Below, in pieces: positions 1 to 9,955 of a DNA stretch of 64,000 nucleotides. Source of the DNA: Cladopsammia gracilis. Its lineage: Eukaryota > Cnidaria > Anthozoa > Scleractinia > Dendrophylliidae. A program made the translations under genes and the position numbers. The notes under the pieces are model-generated. The model was not told where the DNA came from, searched no databases, and saw only the letters and a list, made by a program, of their open reading frames with translations. The stretch spans positions 427,501-491,500 of the forward strand of contig JAJGOT010000346.1 in NCBI GenBank assembly GCA_022457155.1. Reading direction: 5' to 3'. Within the stretch, counting starts at the first letter, position 1. The number at the start of each line of letters is the position of its first letter.

Positions 1-2
1 TT

Positions 3-446
3 CCAAACCTTGTAGTCATTGATGATCTCATGCAAGAACTTAGGATGATCACAGAATTACTAGTTTGTTTACCAAGGGTTGCCATCATCGTAATTTGAGT
101 GTCATCTTTATTTTGCAAAACATCTTTCACTGCGGAAAAAAAATTAAGAGATATGAGCTTAAACTGTCACTATCTAGTACTGTTTAAATCTCCACGCGAT
201 AGCAGTCAAGTGACTCATTTAGCAAAACAGATGCAAGAAGCCTTCCAAGATGCAACCAAAAGACGTTATGGGTACTTATTATGCGATCTTAAGCCGGAAA
301 CACCTGTTGAATTCCAGTTGCGAACTAACGTCTTCCCTGGGGACACCCAGTACGCTTACATCCAAAAGGTAAAAAAGGCTGCATCACAGCGATATAAATC
401 AGTTGAGCATGGCCCAGCGACTGAGAAAGAACCACGACTTTCTTAA
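3..446 (+). pseudogene. Virus-like DNA-packaging ATPase, C-terminal remnant
   Basis: This is the end of an A32-like (HerA/FtsK superfamily) genome-packaging ATPase of a Maverick/Polinton-type element; the Walker A part lies before the window. A Walker B-like stretch (hydrophobic residues then DD) is read from base 3. The conserved block after it is split between frames, with one shift near base 65 and another in the A-run near 135-142. The remainder is open to 446 and ends in a region with the family pattern of a basic, LRTNV-like C-terminus. A better preserved relative sits at 18801-19418. The tail overlaps the next small gene by 38 bases. It cannot be functional as read. The family is clear by comparison within the window; the role in packaging is known for the family. 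Confidence 0.72.
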
Positions 447-737
447 ACTCCTTGCCAAGTGTACTCCATCTCAACGCAAAGCGATTTTGAAAGTAGCCGA
501 CGACGCTTTAGTAAGAATCATTTGTGAGTGCGTTCTCAAAGTGTTAAAAGAGACTGTGCCTGTCAGTAAACCAGTCACCTGTAAACCTGTAAACCTGTCA
601 GTTTTCCCTTGATTGCTCTAGCTGAAAACAGTACAACGCTTCCTAAGAAAAAAAATTTTTTCGTCCAACACGGAGGAAAGTTTTTAAGTGTTTTGTTACC
701 ACCTGTGCTTCGTGTATTAAGCTCCATACTTACCTAA
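409..737 (+). pseudogene. Small conserved element protein, frameshifted
   Basis: A protein of about 100 residues starting at ATG 409 (MAQRLRKNHDFL...). Its first frame stops at 612. A different frame then continues to 737 with a glycine-rich, hydrophobic ending (HGGKFLSVLLPPVL) that matches the family's second half. The break coincides with an 8-bp unit (cctgtaaa) repeated in tandem near 568-592, and an 8-bp gain accounts for the frame change. A homologue with the same layout is read on the minus strand at 18110-18440, next to the same partner gene family. Function is not known; the hydrophobic Gly-rich end suggests a virion or membrane-associated peptide, which is inference. The stop is directly followed by the ATG of the next gene. 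Confidence 0.6.
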
Positions 738-1439
738 ATGAATCATACCAAGCGCATGGTTCTCGTTCCCGAGAACACCCTGGAACGATTGCAACAACGC
801 CAGCAGATATTAACCCCACCTGTGACTCAAACTTTAAAAAACTTAGACAGTGAAATGGGACAGATTTTATCCAGAAAAGAGCAAGATGATGACGAAAAAG
901 CAAGACTGTACAATCAGGTGTTACAGCGCTATTTGACTTATTATGATCAGAGAAAAGGGAAACCACTTCAAGTGAAACTAACAGCCCCTAAGCCCGTGGA
1001 AACTCCTAAACCAGAAGAAAGTGAAGAGACAGCCACCGAAGTAGAAACTATACCCACGGCGGTAGAAGAAGAAGTCATGAAAAGTGTACCTAAGATGTAC
1101 AAAGCTGGGGCTAGACAACTTTTGAATAAAATAAAAGAAAACGGAGATGTGTTGCAGTGGAATGAAAAAGGGGAGTTGCTGTACGAAAACAAACCGATAC
1201 CGGGGTCTCACGTGGTGGATTTAGTCAATGATACAGTACGTCACCGAAAAGGATTTGAGCCTGTTGGATGGTCAGTGTTTGCGAGAGGTCTGGCGCGAAT
1301 GAACGTCCCCGAAAACTTAGTGCGCAATCCCCAGAGGCAGAGCACCATCCGGGAGTTTAAAGCAAGAGTGAGAGATGAGACACCGAATAGTCCCTCTCGT
1401 TGGCTTCCTACCCCACCTCCTTCCTCCTCACCCGTGTAA
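738..1439 (+). CDS. Conserved 233-aa protein of Polinton-like element
   Basis: Intact 233-codon ORF starting MNHTKRMVLVPENTL, with its ATG abutting the preceding stop. The N-terminal 75 residues look alpha-helical and Gln-rich. A Pro/Glu-rich linker (about 75-115) follows, then a conserved core (about 120-205) built around A-x-x-LL, a W-x-x-x-G-x-L-x-x-x-x-x-IP block and a F-x-x-GLA motif. The tail is Ser/Pro-rich. The same core occurs in the 290-aa protein at 17171-18043, so both belong to one family carried by two different elements. I do not recognise a biochemical function. An AATAAA at 1556-1561 would serve as polyadenylation signal. It is one of only two clearly intact genes in this decayed element. 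Confidence 0.65.
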   Translation: MNHTKRMVLVPENTLERLQQRQQILTPPVTQTLKNLDSEMGQILSRKEQDDDEKARLYNQVLQRYLTYYDQRKGKPLQVKLTAPKPVETPKPEESEETATEVETIPTAVEEEVMKSVPKMYKAGARQLLNKIKENGDVLQWNEKGELLYENKPIPGSHVVDLVNDTVRHRKGFEPVGWSVFARGLARMNVPENLVRNPQRQSTIREFKARVRDETPNSPSRWLPTPPPSSSPV

Positions 1440-1619
1440 AAGCAAAAGCGAATGGTCGCAAGTCCATGCCCTCAAGCCGTTCGCTGGTTACGATTATAAA
1501 TCATGACATGAGACTTTTTTTTTTCATTGTAATCACTTCTTTATTTTGATCACTCAATAAAATACATTGAAAGGAAATTACATCGTGTCTTTACTGTTGT
1601 GCTTTTGATCCTTGTTTAG
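1440..1619. promoter_or_regulatory. Convergent polyadenylation region
   Basis: Gene-free gap between convergent genes. AATAAA at 1556-1561 on the plus strand and its reverse complement at 1540-1545 (AATAAA on the minus strand) would serve the 233-aa gene and the protease gene respectively. A T-run lies near 1515. Confidence 0.5.
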
Positions 1620-2105
1620 TTACACGGGTATGATGCTTTTTAGACTTAAAGGGAAGTGTTTTTCGATAAAGCGTTGTACAAGAAAATCATTTTGGTGTTT
1701 ATTGCTAGAAAACCTATGTACAATGGTGTTCATGCTAACATGGCGACAGCGAAATAAGGCATAGTACAAGCCAAAATGCCCACACACTTTTGAGGTTATG
1801 CTTTGTAATGTCACAGAGTTAAACGTCCACTAGGTAGAATTACTTTTCAAGAAATAAGTAAATGTTCCAGTATAATAGCTTGGTGGTAATCCATAAGAAT
1901 CGAAAAATTCTCCCTCACGATCCTCGGTGAAATAAAACGCAACCCAGTGCGATCCGGGCTTGTCACTTGTATCCACATTTGCAATGAACAGGGCTGGGTA
2001 GGACGAAACAATGTTTGGTAGTTTATCTAAAGGAAACACTCCTTGAAACACGCCTCGGGTATATTTATCCTTTCTCAAAATAAGCGTCAGTTGAACTGTA
2101 TCCAT
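1620..2105 (-). pseudogene. Adenain-type cysteine protease (C5-like), frameshifted
   Basis: Maturation protease of the adenovirus/Maverick type, which in this family cleaves capsid precursors. The first segment (start ATG 2105, read to 1830) has the His box GSHWVAF (His about residue 53) and the acidic box FDSYG (Asp about residue 69). The second segment (1814 to 1620) is in another frame and holds the Cys box VCGHF with the expected following helix (LYYALF). All three catalytic residues are therefore present but split by one frameshift at about 1815-1835. The start is placed at the Met two bases after the stop of the upstream capsid-like gene. Length and order of motifs fit the family, and only the frame is broken. 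Confidence 0.75.
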
Positions 2106-2106
2106 T

Positions 2107-2727
2107 CTAGTTTGTAAAGTCGTACAAAACGTTTCGATTAGCGTCAATCTCAATGACGTTTTGAAACTCGGCGTAGAGGATGAGGTTCACTGTTTTGGCA
2201 AATGGCTGACTAAAATGAAGCTCAACTCGAAGGTTGCCTTGCCACGGCATCTTCAGCCACTGAATTAAATGCATCCATCTTTCCAGGGGTATCTTTGTAA
2301 AACATAGCCATGGATAGTTGACTTGCTTTGGCCTCTTCCCCGTAGTTCAGCAACGTTTCAATCATGGCGCGATAAGGGTAGGTATTGGTTGATGGGAAAA
2401 TAAGTCGCTCGTTCAAAGACACATCCACTTGTGAAAACAAGGAATGGAGAAAAAGGTTCTCGGCCCTACTTCTGTGTTTGGGTCTAAAGCGGTACTGTTT
2501 GCTTTAGTGATCTTGGCTTTAACAAACAACTGGGTTCGTGCTAAATCTAGATATTCTTCCCCAGTTCCCGAGACATTAAATTCGATCGGACCACTGTCAG
2601 TAATGTCACTAAGGGGATGATCTTCAATCCATTGTCCCTTTGTGATAGATGTTTGTGTAGCCGGAATCGTGAAGAGATCGAGTTCCGATTTCGTACACTC
2701 TTGAGATTCGTGATGAACAAAAGCCAT
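2107..2727 (-). pseudogene. F54H12.2-like structural protein, internally deleted
   Basis: Member of the family represented by C. elegans uncharacterized protein F54H12.2, found in Maverick-like elements; probably a capsid protein, which is inference. The start (MAFVHHESQECTKSELDLF) and the first 90 residues are open from 2727 to 2413. A shifted frame continues at 2440-2222 (MFSQVDVSLNERLI...). A third block just downstream, read to a stop at 2107, is the conserved C-terminus (LHFSQPFAKTVNL...VIEID). The protein as preserved covers about half of the family's usual length of over 400 residues, so the middle has been deleted around 2222. It lies head-to-tail with the core-like gene upstream and the protease downstream, as in an operon-like virion block. 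Confidence 0.7.
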
Positions 2728-2729
2728 GC

Positions 2730-3170
2730 TTACTTCAAAAATGAATATTCGTCTTCGGGCTTCTTTTTCTGCGGAGATGTTTTCCGTTTCTTGCCTGGTG
2801 GCGAACTGTTTTTTTCTAGGCCGGGCTTTCCTTTTTGTAGCTTTTTGACCCCCACCTGACTGCGCTTGCGAGGACGTCTAATAAGCAAGTTCACTGATAG
2901 CTTGTTTGGCTCGTTTGCCAATCATCGTTTTAAATTGTTTTCCATCCACCACATCTTGAGCAATATTGACACCGGTTTGCAACGCTTTTTTACCAAGTAT
3001 TTTAGCGCCCTGTTTCAGGTGAGGCACCGCCCAGCGGAAAAGACCTCTAAATATGGAACCTAAGCCGTATCCCCGCTAAAATCGAGCTCCATGAAAGGCT
3101 GGTAAATTTCCACCTTTTTGTTTGGCTCGATCTAAATAATATTGTTCGTACAACTTGTGATTTGGGGCAT
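2730..3170 (-). pseudogene. Basic core-like / minor virion protein, broken
   Basis: Three segments on the minus strand resemble one protein of these elements. An N-terminal Tyr/Gly-rich part (KLYEQYYLDRAKQKGG) is followed by an amphipathic Gly-rich segment (GYGLGSIFRGLFRWAVP) and a Lys/Arg-rich tail (PGKKRKTSPQKKKPEDEYSF). A stop interrupts the reading near 3077, the first frame near ATG 3170 stops early, and a frameshift near 2880 separates the basic tail. Composition and layout recall adenoviral core or membrane-lytic minor proteins, but homology to those is inference. The final stop is 2 bases before the start of the F54H12.2-like gene. Confidence 0.55.
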
Positions 3171-3178
3171 CTCACTCT

Positions 3179-3931
3179 TTAAAAGTACGGAGGTTGACTC
3201 TGACGAAAATGAAGTGTTAGCAACACTCTCCCAAACTCAAATGGTACAGACTCTCCGGTGTCCCGCTTTATATTGACTTCGATCTTCTCGAACTGCTTTC
3301 TGCTGACAGGTACGTATTGCGGGCGCACGAATGATTTGCTGATCCGTTCACCATCTTTCCCTTCCTCGGGGATAATTCGAAGCAAGGGGACTAGTGTGTC
3401 TCCGATATATTGCGGTTGAATAATATCGCAATAAATGTAAAGATCGTGAAAACCGTGTTTCAAATCCACTTCTCTAGGATCCTTGGCTGTCTTTGAAATC
3501 ACTTGTTCCGGTGAAAGTCCCAGCATATATCCGAAGTTGTCAAAATTCACTTCGGAGTTATTTTGCACATGAACGGTCACCTTTCTACTGATAGTATCAT
3601 AGGAAAATGACACATCATTATTGTAACGGTGTTCGTTATTGATCGACTCTTTCATTTTTGCAAGGATATCTTGAATGGTAGGATAATGGCCTGGTGATAT
3701 TATCAGGGTATCCCACATACCGTGGAGTTTTTCATTCCGTGCAAACAATCTAAAGTCTTGAACATTATTCCAGCTATGGGGATAGTGGATTTCGGTTAAT
3801 GCCACTTCCCATTCGCCTGTCAGATTAATGGTCTGTGGTAATCCAACCCGATACTCCGTTAATGTGTTATTTGGAAATTTGTCAAGACTACTATTGCTGG
3901 GGAGATGTAGATAAAACTGTGTTACCTCCAT
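3179..3931 (-). CDS. Conserved 250-aa virion-candidate protein (intact)
   Basis: Intact 250-residue ORF beginning MEVTQFYLHLPSNSS. The N-terminal part has alternating polar and hydrophobic strands (LTEYRVGLPQTINLTGEWEV), and the whole looks beta-rich, with a C-terminal strand pair (FEFGRVLLTLHFRQ). No enzyme motif, signal peptide or membrane segment is seen. Its place between the core-like gene and the integrase of a Maverick-type element, and its conserved length, suggest a single-jelly-roll (penton-like) capsid component. That is inference from context, not a demonstrated homology. It is the only structural-looking gene here without a frameshift or stop. An in-frame alternative start was not needed, as the first Met fits. 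Confidence 0.6.
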   Translation of the reverse strand: MEVTQFYLHLPSNSSLDKFPNNTLTEYRVGLPQTINLTGEWEVALTEIHYPHSWNNVQDFRLFARNEKLHGMWDTLIISPGHYPTIQDILAKMKESINNEHRYNNDVSFSYDTISRKVTVHVQNNSEVNFDNFGYMLGLSPEQVISKTAKDPREVDLKHGFHDLYIYCDIIQPQYIGDTLVPLLRIIPEEGKDGERISKSFVRPQYVPVSRKQFEKIEVNIKRDTGESVPFEFGRVLLTLHFRQSQPPYF

Positions 3932-4038
3932 GATGACTAGAAGTCAAATGATATTGATACATAGGGAGGGCTTATTTTATAATTTACCACGCTTCGACTG
4001 TTTCATATAAAATCATACCTTTATTCACACAATGCCTA

Positions 4039-5082
4039 TTACAACTGTGAAATATTACTTTCCGGTACCCAACTATTAAATTTATCTGGGTAACCTTTCC
4101 ATTTTACAAAATATTCAACTAAGCCTTTACGCTTTCTCTTGCGTAAGATCTTTTCCAAACGAAAAACATCGTCATTCTTGATAATTTTCTGTAGTTCAGA
4201 TTCGTAAAATGTACCATCTAAGATCTCCCCCTGCATCATCTTTCAGTTTATAGACTGGTACTTGCCGCGACATTCGTTTGTACACAGTAAAAATTTCTTC
4301 GGTAAAGTTGGGAAGGTTAAACTTTTCAAAGAGTCGCTTCGCTTTGCTGATCCTTACACGATACCCCACTGCCAATTTGAAACGAACAAGCTTGTGTACA
4401 TCATCTCCATACAACGTTTCCCATACTTTGGTTTCGTTGGCCTTGGTAATCTGGCTTGGTTTCATTTTAATACTGCGATGGTAGGTATGATTGTAAGATG
4501 ACACTAACTGAGGTAGCACATTGATATACGTAAGTGTGTTTTTAGCAGTAAAAAAATTGTACATTTTTCCCTTAAAAGAGCGGTTGAATCTTTCAACCAC
4601 CGACGCCTTTAATCCCGAGTTAGTTGTAAAAAAACGAACACACGATTAAGAAACTCCGTGCCTTGATCCGTTTGAAGTTTAAGCGGTTTGCGACCAGCAG
4701 AAAGAATCGTTCGAAAGGCCTTGACCAGCTCTTGACCCTGTTTTGTCTTCAAAGGCAGAACCCAAGCATACTTGCTAAAGACATCTAGACAAGTGAGGAG
4801 GTATTTGTAACCCTTGTTATATCGACTTATACTTTGAACATCCACCAAATCAGCTTGGAACTGAGCATTTATGCCGGGAACAATAACTCTACTTCTCTTG
4901 TAATGTCTACGCGCGGGCTTATGAAGTGTTTAAACGTCTTGCTGACTCAACCAATCTCCAACTTGTTTTCGAGAAATCTTGCTCTTTCCTTTCTCTTTGA
5001 CTGCCCTGTACACAGCATCCAAACCACCGAAACTTGCGGGATGACTCGGATCGAGGTAAATGCTGGCGAGAGTTTTCTCCAT
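4039..5082 (-). pseudogene. F54H12.3-like integrase (DDE core + chromodomain), broken
   Basis: Retroviral-type (rve) integrase related to C. elegans transposon-derived protein F54H12.3; in the family it inserts element DNA. Reading minus: an N-terminal helical domain from about 5082 (MEKTLASIYLDPSHPASFGG...), a single TAA stop at about 4927, first catalytic Asp (LVDVQS), second Asp (TDQGTEF), then a frameshift at about 4605, then the Glu (MVERFNRSFKG). A further shift at about 4200-4240 leads to a C-terminal chromodomain (VEYFVKWKGYPDKFNSWVPE, complete aromatic cage pattern). Thus all three catalytic acids and the targeting domain are visible but not in one frame. Chromodomains in such integrases are thought to guide insertion to marked chromatin. 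A reverse AATAAA lies just past the stop (about 4020). Confidence 0.78.
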
Positions 5083-5605
5083 CGCAAAACTTGGAGTTTT
5101 GTACAATGACTTTGCCACCACAACAAGCAAATACGCAACGAATGCGACTAAAAATCCTCTCTAGTGAAAGGGAGGGTGAAGATGGACAGCAACCCATCAC
5201 TAGTGACTTCTCTGACGATCGGAACTCAAATGACTATTCTTTCCACAGTGCTCACTTATACGTCTATTCTCCTATCTGGGTAAGAGTGGGAACGAGAAAA
5301 TCGAATAATCGTTCGGTCAATCTTAATTGTTCGGCAAAATTTTAAAATACCAGTAATCTTCCCCAATTAACTGCGTGAATACTTCAGAATGGAGTTTTTT
5401 TTTAACTTGCTAATTATAAGTTTCGACCCCGGTAGATCGCAAAATCCCTCCTTCAATAACATAATTTCAGGTGTAGCAAAACTTATACTTTGTGCTACAA
5501 GGCGGTATAGGTCAAATCGAAATCGAAGCAAAGAAAGTCTTATAGCCATGTTAACTGAGAAAGAGAGGAACACACACTGACTCACATGAACATGCTTTAT
5601 TACTT
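5083..5605. other. Gap between integrase and zinc-motif gene
   Basis: No convincing coding sequence. Short ORFs occur on both strands without family resemblance. It would contain the integrase promoter and the 3' end of the next minus-strand gene. A T-run at 5396-5404 is the only notable feature. Confidence 0.4.
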
Positions 5606-6267
5606 TTATTTGTTTTGAATTGCATTAATTACAGCGTCAAGGTCCATTGGTTGTTCTTCCTTTCTAACAACAGTCTCAGGGCATTGCACTTCATCATCAG
5701 CTTCATTAATGTCACTGATATCTTTCCATTTTAATCCATTGGGTCCGTAATATATGGCATACAGGATACGACTTTTAAGATCTTCTCCGTAATCTTCGAG
5801 TTCCAAGGAGGTAAGGTACATACTTGTCCAAGGAGATTTTAGCAGTTCGGACACGTACGCTTCCCACGACTTGGCTAACTTGAAGCCAAGAGCGCTGCAC
5901 ACACTTTCAGCGGTTTTCAGAACGATGTTGAGATCGATGTTTCCACCACGTCTTCCCAGTAGTACATCCAAGCATCTTCGCTATCCATCATGAGACACGA
6001 GTGCTGCCTTTGACTTGGGTGATGAATAGCACAACCATTGCAGCGATTCACTTTCTCTTCTTGGATGAGCATGTCAAGCATCGCAGCGTACGTAAGCTGG
6101 TAGACACGGCCAACAAGACTAGCTATCTTTTGCCTTTGGACTTTTGCAACTTCATCTACTGTCAGAAGAGGTTTAGGTCTCGAATCGACATGAATATTTG
6201 GAACCATCTTGGAAAAATACGCTTTGCTCAAGTTGAATGAAGGAATGACGCTCTCGTTAAAATTCAC
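5606..6267 (-). pseudogene. Element protein with Cys/His motif, frameshifted
   Basis: One protein in two overlapping frames. The N-terminal half starts at ATG 6267 (MNFNESVIPSFNLSKAYF) and includes a likely zinc site CNGCAIHHPSQRQHSC at about residues 77-92, followed by acidic and aromatic residues. The C-terminal half is read from about 5971 to 5606 in another frame (VCSALGFKLAKSWEAYVSELL...), ending in an acidic tail. The frames cross at about 5917-5960. Expected length is roughly 210-220 residues. I do not recognise the function. It is the last gene of the left virus-like element in this window and its first Met has no competing upstream start. Confidence 0.55.
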
Positions 6268-6738
6268 GCTTTTTATTCAAACAGACAATACAAATCTTAA
6301 GATCCAATCAGGGTGAGAATAGAGCAGGCGAGTTTGGGCAAACCTATTGTTTCTATTGTTTCAGAATAACACAAAAGGAATAGGTAGTTGACGTCATGAA
6401 AGGGGATTCCGTTTATTAATATTCATTAATAAGTTACCTATTCCAAATTACGTCATCTCCTGGACACCTAATCCACCTATTCCATAGCACCTATTCCACC
6501 TATTCCATAACACGGCTTAAATATAACCACCTACTACTACTAACATACGTCCCGATTTCATCCATGGCTCTGACAGTTATATTACAAATAGCACCCCACT
6601 ATGACGGGGTGCTATTAGAGGGGTGCTATTAGTGGGGTGCTATTGGTGGGGTGCTATTAGTTTCACTATAGACACCAATATCATGGTCAAAAACAAGATC
6701 ACTGCAAACTTCCTACAGGAATCTCAAGCGTCTTAAAA
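6268..6738. other. Gene-free junction with short repeats
   Basis: No gene. It contains imperfect CCTATTCC-type repeats (6470-6510) and a 14-bp tandem array at 6606-6660 listed separately. It is the likely boundary between the virus-like element and the intron of the host gene, but no terminal inverted repeat was recognised. Confidence 0.4.
6588..6660. repeat. 14-bp tandem repeat ggggtgctattag
   Basis: Four head-to-tail copies of ggggtgctattag(t) run from 6606 to 6660, preceded by one inverted copy (aatagcacccc) at 6588-6598. The inverted copy allows a hairpin with the first direct copy. Confidence 0.8.
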
Positions 6739-6764
6739 TTAAATGTCACATGGACACCACTTAC

Positions 6765-7415
6765 CCGTTCGTTGTTCTTCTTCTTCTACGCTTATGAAAA
6801 CATTCGTAAACGATTCTAAACTCGGACTACCATTATCAGACGCCTTGACACGAAGCTCGTAATCCGATTTCATTTTGTAATGTAACTGTTTATTGAGAAC
6901 AATAGAGCCATTTTCCGCAAAGATATTGAACGTGCTGTCGTTATTTCCGCTAACGATGCTATAAGACAATCTACTGTTTTCACCAAAGTTAGATCTACAG
7001 TTTTCTCCAGAGTCCTTGTCTGTAGCTAACACTTGAATGATATGTTCGCCGACAGGAACTGTTTCTGAAATGCTTGTGTTGTAGCTTTGTGGATCAAAAA
7101 CTGGAGAAAATTCGTTCACGTCTTCTACTTTTAAGAATAACTCAGTGGTTATTGAAAACTTTCCATCCGTTGCTTGGATAAGTAGGGTTATATCACTCGT
7201 GTTCTCACGATCCAGGTTTCCAATGACAGTAATGTTCCCGGATAAAGCATCGATGGAAAACTTTTCCCCATACTCACTTGACAGCAAAGAGTAAGTTATG
7301 ATGGAGTTGTTGCCATAGTCTGCATCGGTGGCTTTTACTTGGAATATAAAAGTGCCATTTGCCACGTTTTCCTTAACACATTCGTTAGTTCTATAATCAA
7401 AAGTGAAATAGGAAA
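6765..7415 (-). CDS. Host gene exon: two cadherin repeats
   Basis: A 651-nt exon bounded by an acceptor (ttacag before 7415) and a donor (gtaagtgg after 6765). It begins with 2 bases completing a codon and ends in phase 1. It encodes one cadherin repeat with VSYFTFDYRTN, KATDADYGNNS and LDREN, ending EDVNEFSPVF. A second follows with ATDKDSGEN, KASDNGSPS and an acidic EEEE end. The calcium-binding DAD, DRE-like and DxN motifs are present, although the linker EFSPVF departs from the usual NDNPP. Cadherin repeats mediate calcium-dependent adhesion outside the cell. The first half is nearly identical at DNA level to the exon at 13476-13152, pointing to recent exon duplication. Downstream exons would lie beyond the virus-like element or outside the window. 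Confidence 0.8.
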
Positions 7416-8117
7416 CTGTAAACCCTGTACACAAGAAGAACACATATACTGTCAAGCCACAGGCTTCTCACAGCGCCTGAAATTGACTAAACTGGGGCTA
7501 TGGATACTAACTTCTTGATGGGATGCTATTCCATCACAGGGTTACCCCGTTTATTTTTTTAGGTATCCCTTGGGTAAATACGCACACGATTGCAAAGACC
7601 AGGCTAACGACTTGACAAACGCACCTTCACCAAGAGCATAGATACTGGTTAAAAACATTTCATCTCAGACAGCAACTACCTGTGCGTATATAACAAGGAT
7701 TGAATGCAGTTTACGTCCAACCACCGGTCGCAGCCCAAGCTCACGACGAGAGCAGCGCAAAAAGGGGATTTCATTTATTAGGCCCTGGTCGGCAAAATTA
7801 TAGAGAGGTTAATTAGTTTAAGAACTCTTTCCAGGTTGGGGTACAAACTTCAACGAAAACCGAAAGGGGGGTTATTTAACATTTATAATAAAAGAATGGG
7901 GATGTAGTTTTCCCTAATCTTTCTGTCTGAAGTCTGCCTTATGTTTAAAAAATAAGGGTCACCTCAATAAGATTACAATCTATACTTGGTGCTTCTTTGG
8001 GCAAATTCTGTAACTATTGCAGCTGCCTTAAGATCATTGTCCGCGCAGATAAGTTCTTCACCAGGGAATTTTCCGCATTTTCATACATATTCTTATATTT
8101 TGCCAATTCACTAATTT
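7416..8117. other. Intron sequence
   Basis: Intronic in the minus-strand host gene. No coding signal or recognised repeat was seen. Confidence 0.4.
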
Positions 8118-8413
8118 ATATAGATAGGCTGAGCCTAACAGCGGAGCTCTCTGAACAGAAAGCTTCTGGGTATTCTTTAAAGCTTTGTCTTTCCATTTTA
8201 AAAATTTTAAATGTGTGTTATTACTCCGATAAGACGAAACTACGGTTTTGAAAACCAAGCACTTGCGCGACCTCGTACGCGCCCGCGAGCTAACCCTGCA
8301 CGACATCGTACACGCCCGCGAAACATTTCGCTAGCCATGACCATGAAAAATGACGGGCATGGTTCTATAAGTATGGAGCTCCGCGAGCGGGCGTTCCGCC
8401 TGAGCTCCACTAT
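8118..8413 (-). mobile_element. Non-autonomous element family, copy A (internally deleted)
   Basis: Short reverse-orientation copy of the family seen in full at 13919-16267 and 19419-20658. Its plus-strand start is the inverted 3' end (ataggctgagcctaacagcggagctctctgaacag). Its other end matches the inverted 5' part, which carries the GC-rich cgcccgcg segment and gccatgaccatgaaaaatga. Nearly the entire interior is missing. Host DNA flanks both sides. Confidence 0.65.
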
Positions 8414-8863
8414 TATGCAAAGCATGGAATTATATATTGCAGTCGAATTTATGGCTGCTCCCATCTTGAGCTTGGGCTGCCTGTGACTTTACTTTCCATC
8501 TTCGTAACCTTAACTGGAGTCCAAACCGGCAATAATTAGTTTTCTTATGGTCAGTAAAATCAAGAGAAAACGAGGTCTCTTGTGTAAAACCTATCAAATA
8601 GATGGGGCTGAAAATCAACGGCTCATATGAGCCAACTCGTAATATGGAACGCTCTTTTTATCCTGAGTGGATGGCGGACGGGGAGTCATTTGTTGAAGTT
8701 CATATAAAACAAAATATTTTTCGAAAACGATGAAAACATCTTAACGTGACAAACATATACATTATGTAAACGAGAAATTTTATATATTTTTTTTTATGTA
8801 TTTACTCTGTGTCCCCAAATTAGTATGAGATTCTCCCAGGTTATAAGGTTTTGACACTTAAAG

Positions 8864-8864
<1 letters not shown>
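8414..8864. other. Intron sequence
   Basis: No gene or recognised repeat; AT-rich from about 8700. Confidence 0.35.

Positions 8865-8898
<34 letters not shown>
8864..8898. repeat. (ATCT)n microsatellite
   Basis: Eight uninterrupted tetranucleotide units. Confidence 0.95.
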
Positions 8899-8934
8899 GG
8901 CGTAATGCGTAAAATTTGTTGTGACATTTTGATT

Positions 8935-9414
8935 CAGGCGTAGGGACGGAACCCAAACGCTTATTATTTTGTAAACGGAATACGCTTATTTGTAAACTGT
9001 TAAATGTTAACTTGCAATTTTAATTCCACTTGCAGTTTACAAACAAGCGTATTCAGTTTGTTGTTTCACAGAACAGTGCACAGAGCAGTCAGAGCAGGCG
9101 TAGGGACGGAACCCAAACGCTTATTATTTTGTAAACGGAATACGCTTATTTGTAAACTGTTAAATGTTAACTTGCAATTTTAATTCCACTTGCAGTTTAC
9201 AAACAAGCGTATTCAGTTTGTTGTTTCACAGAGCAGTGCACAGAGCAGTCAGAGCAGGCGTAGGGACGGAACCCAAACGCTTATTATTTTGTAAACGGAA
9301 TACGCTTATTTGTAAACTGTTAAATGTTAACTTGCAATTTTAATTCCACTTGCAGTTTACAAACAAGCGTATTCAGTTTGTTGTTTCACAGAGCAGTGCA
9401 CAGAGCAGTCAAAG
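8935..9414. repeat. 160-bp tandem repeat, three copies
   Basis: Units begin at 8935, 9095 and 9255 (caggcgtagggacgg...) and are almost identical (for example gaacagtgc against gagcagtgc). Each unit contains an internal inverted repeat around aaacggaatacgcttatttgta and tacaaacaagcgtattcagtt. Related sequence (cacagagcagtcaaagaatt) recurs near 26293, so the unit derives from a dispersed repeat. Confidence 0.92.
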
Positions 9415-9489
9415 AATTATCCTGGGGACCAGAGGTTCTCTCGCGGCATGCTTTCGTGAGAAGTTGGGGCCGGCTTTTCTCGCGACGAA

Positions 9490-9845
9490 AATATAAGAGA
9501 TATAAGAGGCGTGTAATATGAGAGAGATGAGAGCGCGAGAAAAGTCTCTGGCACCCAGGGTAATATAGGAGACAGACGAGGCGTGTAATATGAGAGAGAT
9601 GAGAGCGGGAGAAAAGCCTCTGGCACCCAGGGTAATATAAGAGACAGAAGAGGCGTGTAATATGAGAGAGATGAGAGCGCGAGAAAAGTCTCTGGCACCC
9701 AGGGTAATATAAGAGACAGAAGAGGCGTGTAATATGAGAGAGATGAGAGCGCGAGAAAAGCCTCTGGCACCCAGGGTAATATAAGAGATATAAGAGGCGT
9801 GTAATATGAGAGAGATGAGAGCGCGAGAAAAGTCTCTGGCACAGA
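9490..9845. repeat. 72-bp tandem repeat, five copies
   Basis: gaggcgtgtaatatgagag recurs at 9506, 9578, 9650, 9722 and 9794, an exact 72-bp period. The array is free of stops in two minus-strand frames because 72 is a multiple of 3, which creates long repetitive ORFs that are artefacts. Confidence 0.92.
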
Positions 9846-9955
9846 CAAGGAGACTGAGTAAACAAATTTTAAATATTACGTCACCCAGTTCTCAGTGCGT
9901 ATTTATTTTCCATTTCCATTTTCCATTTTATTTATTTTGCCATTTACCACATTAC

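Noticed and set aside
2617..3063. Plus-strand ORFs opposite the core-like gene
   Set aside because: Shadows of the minus-strand virion genes.
9386..9865. Long repetitive minus-strand ORFs (about 140-160 codons)
   Set aside because: They run over a 72-bp tandem array whose period is a multiple of three; no stop can arise within identical units. Not a gene.
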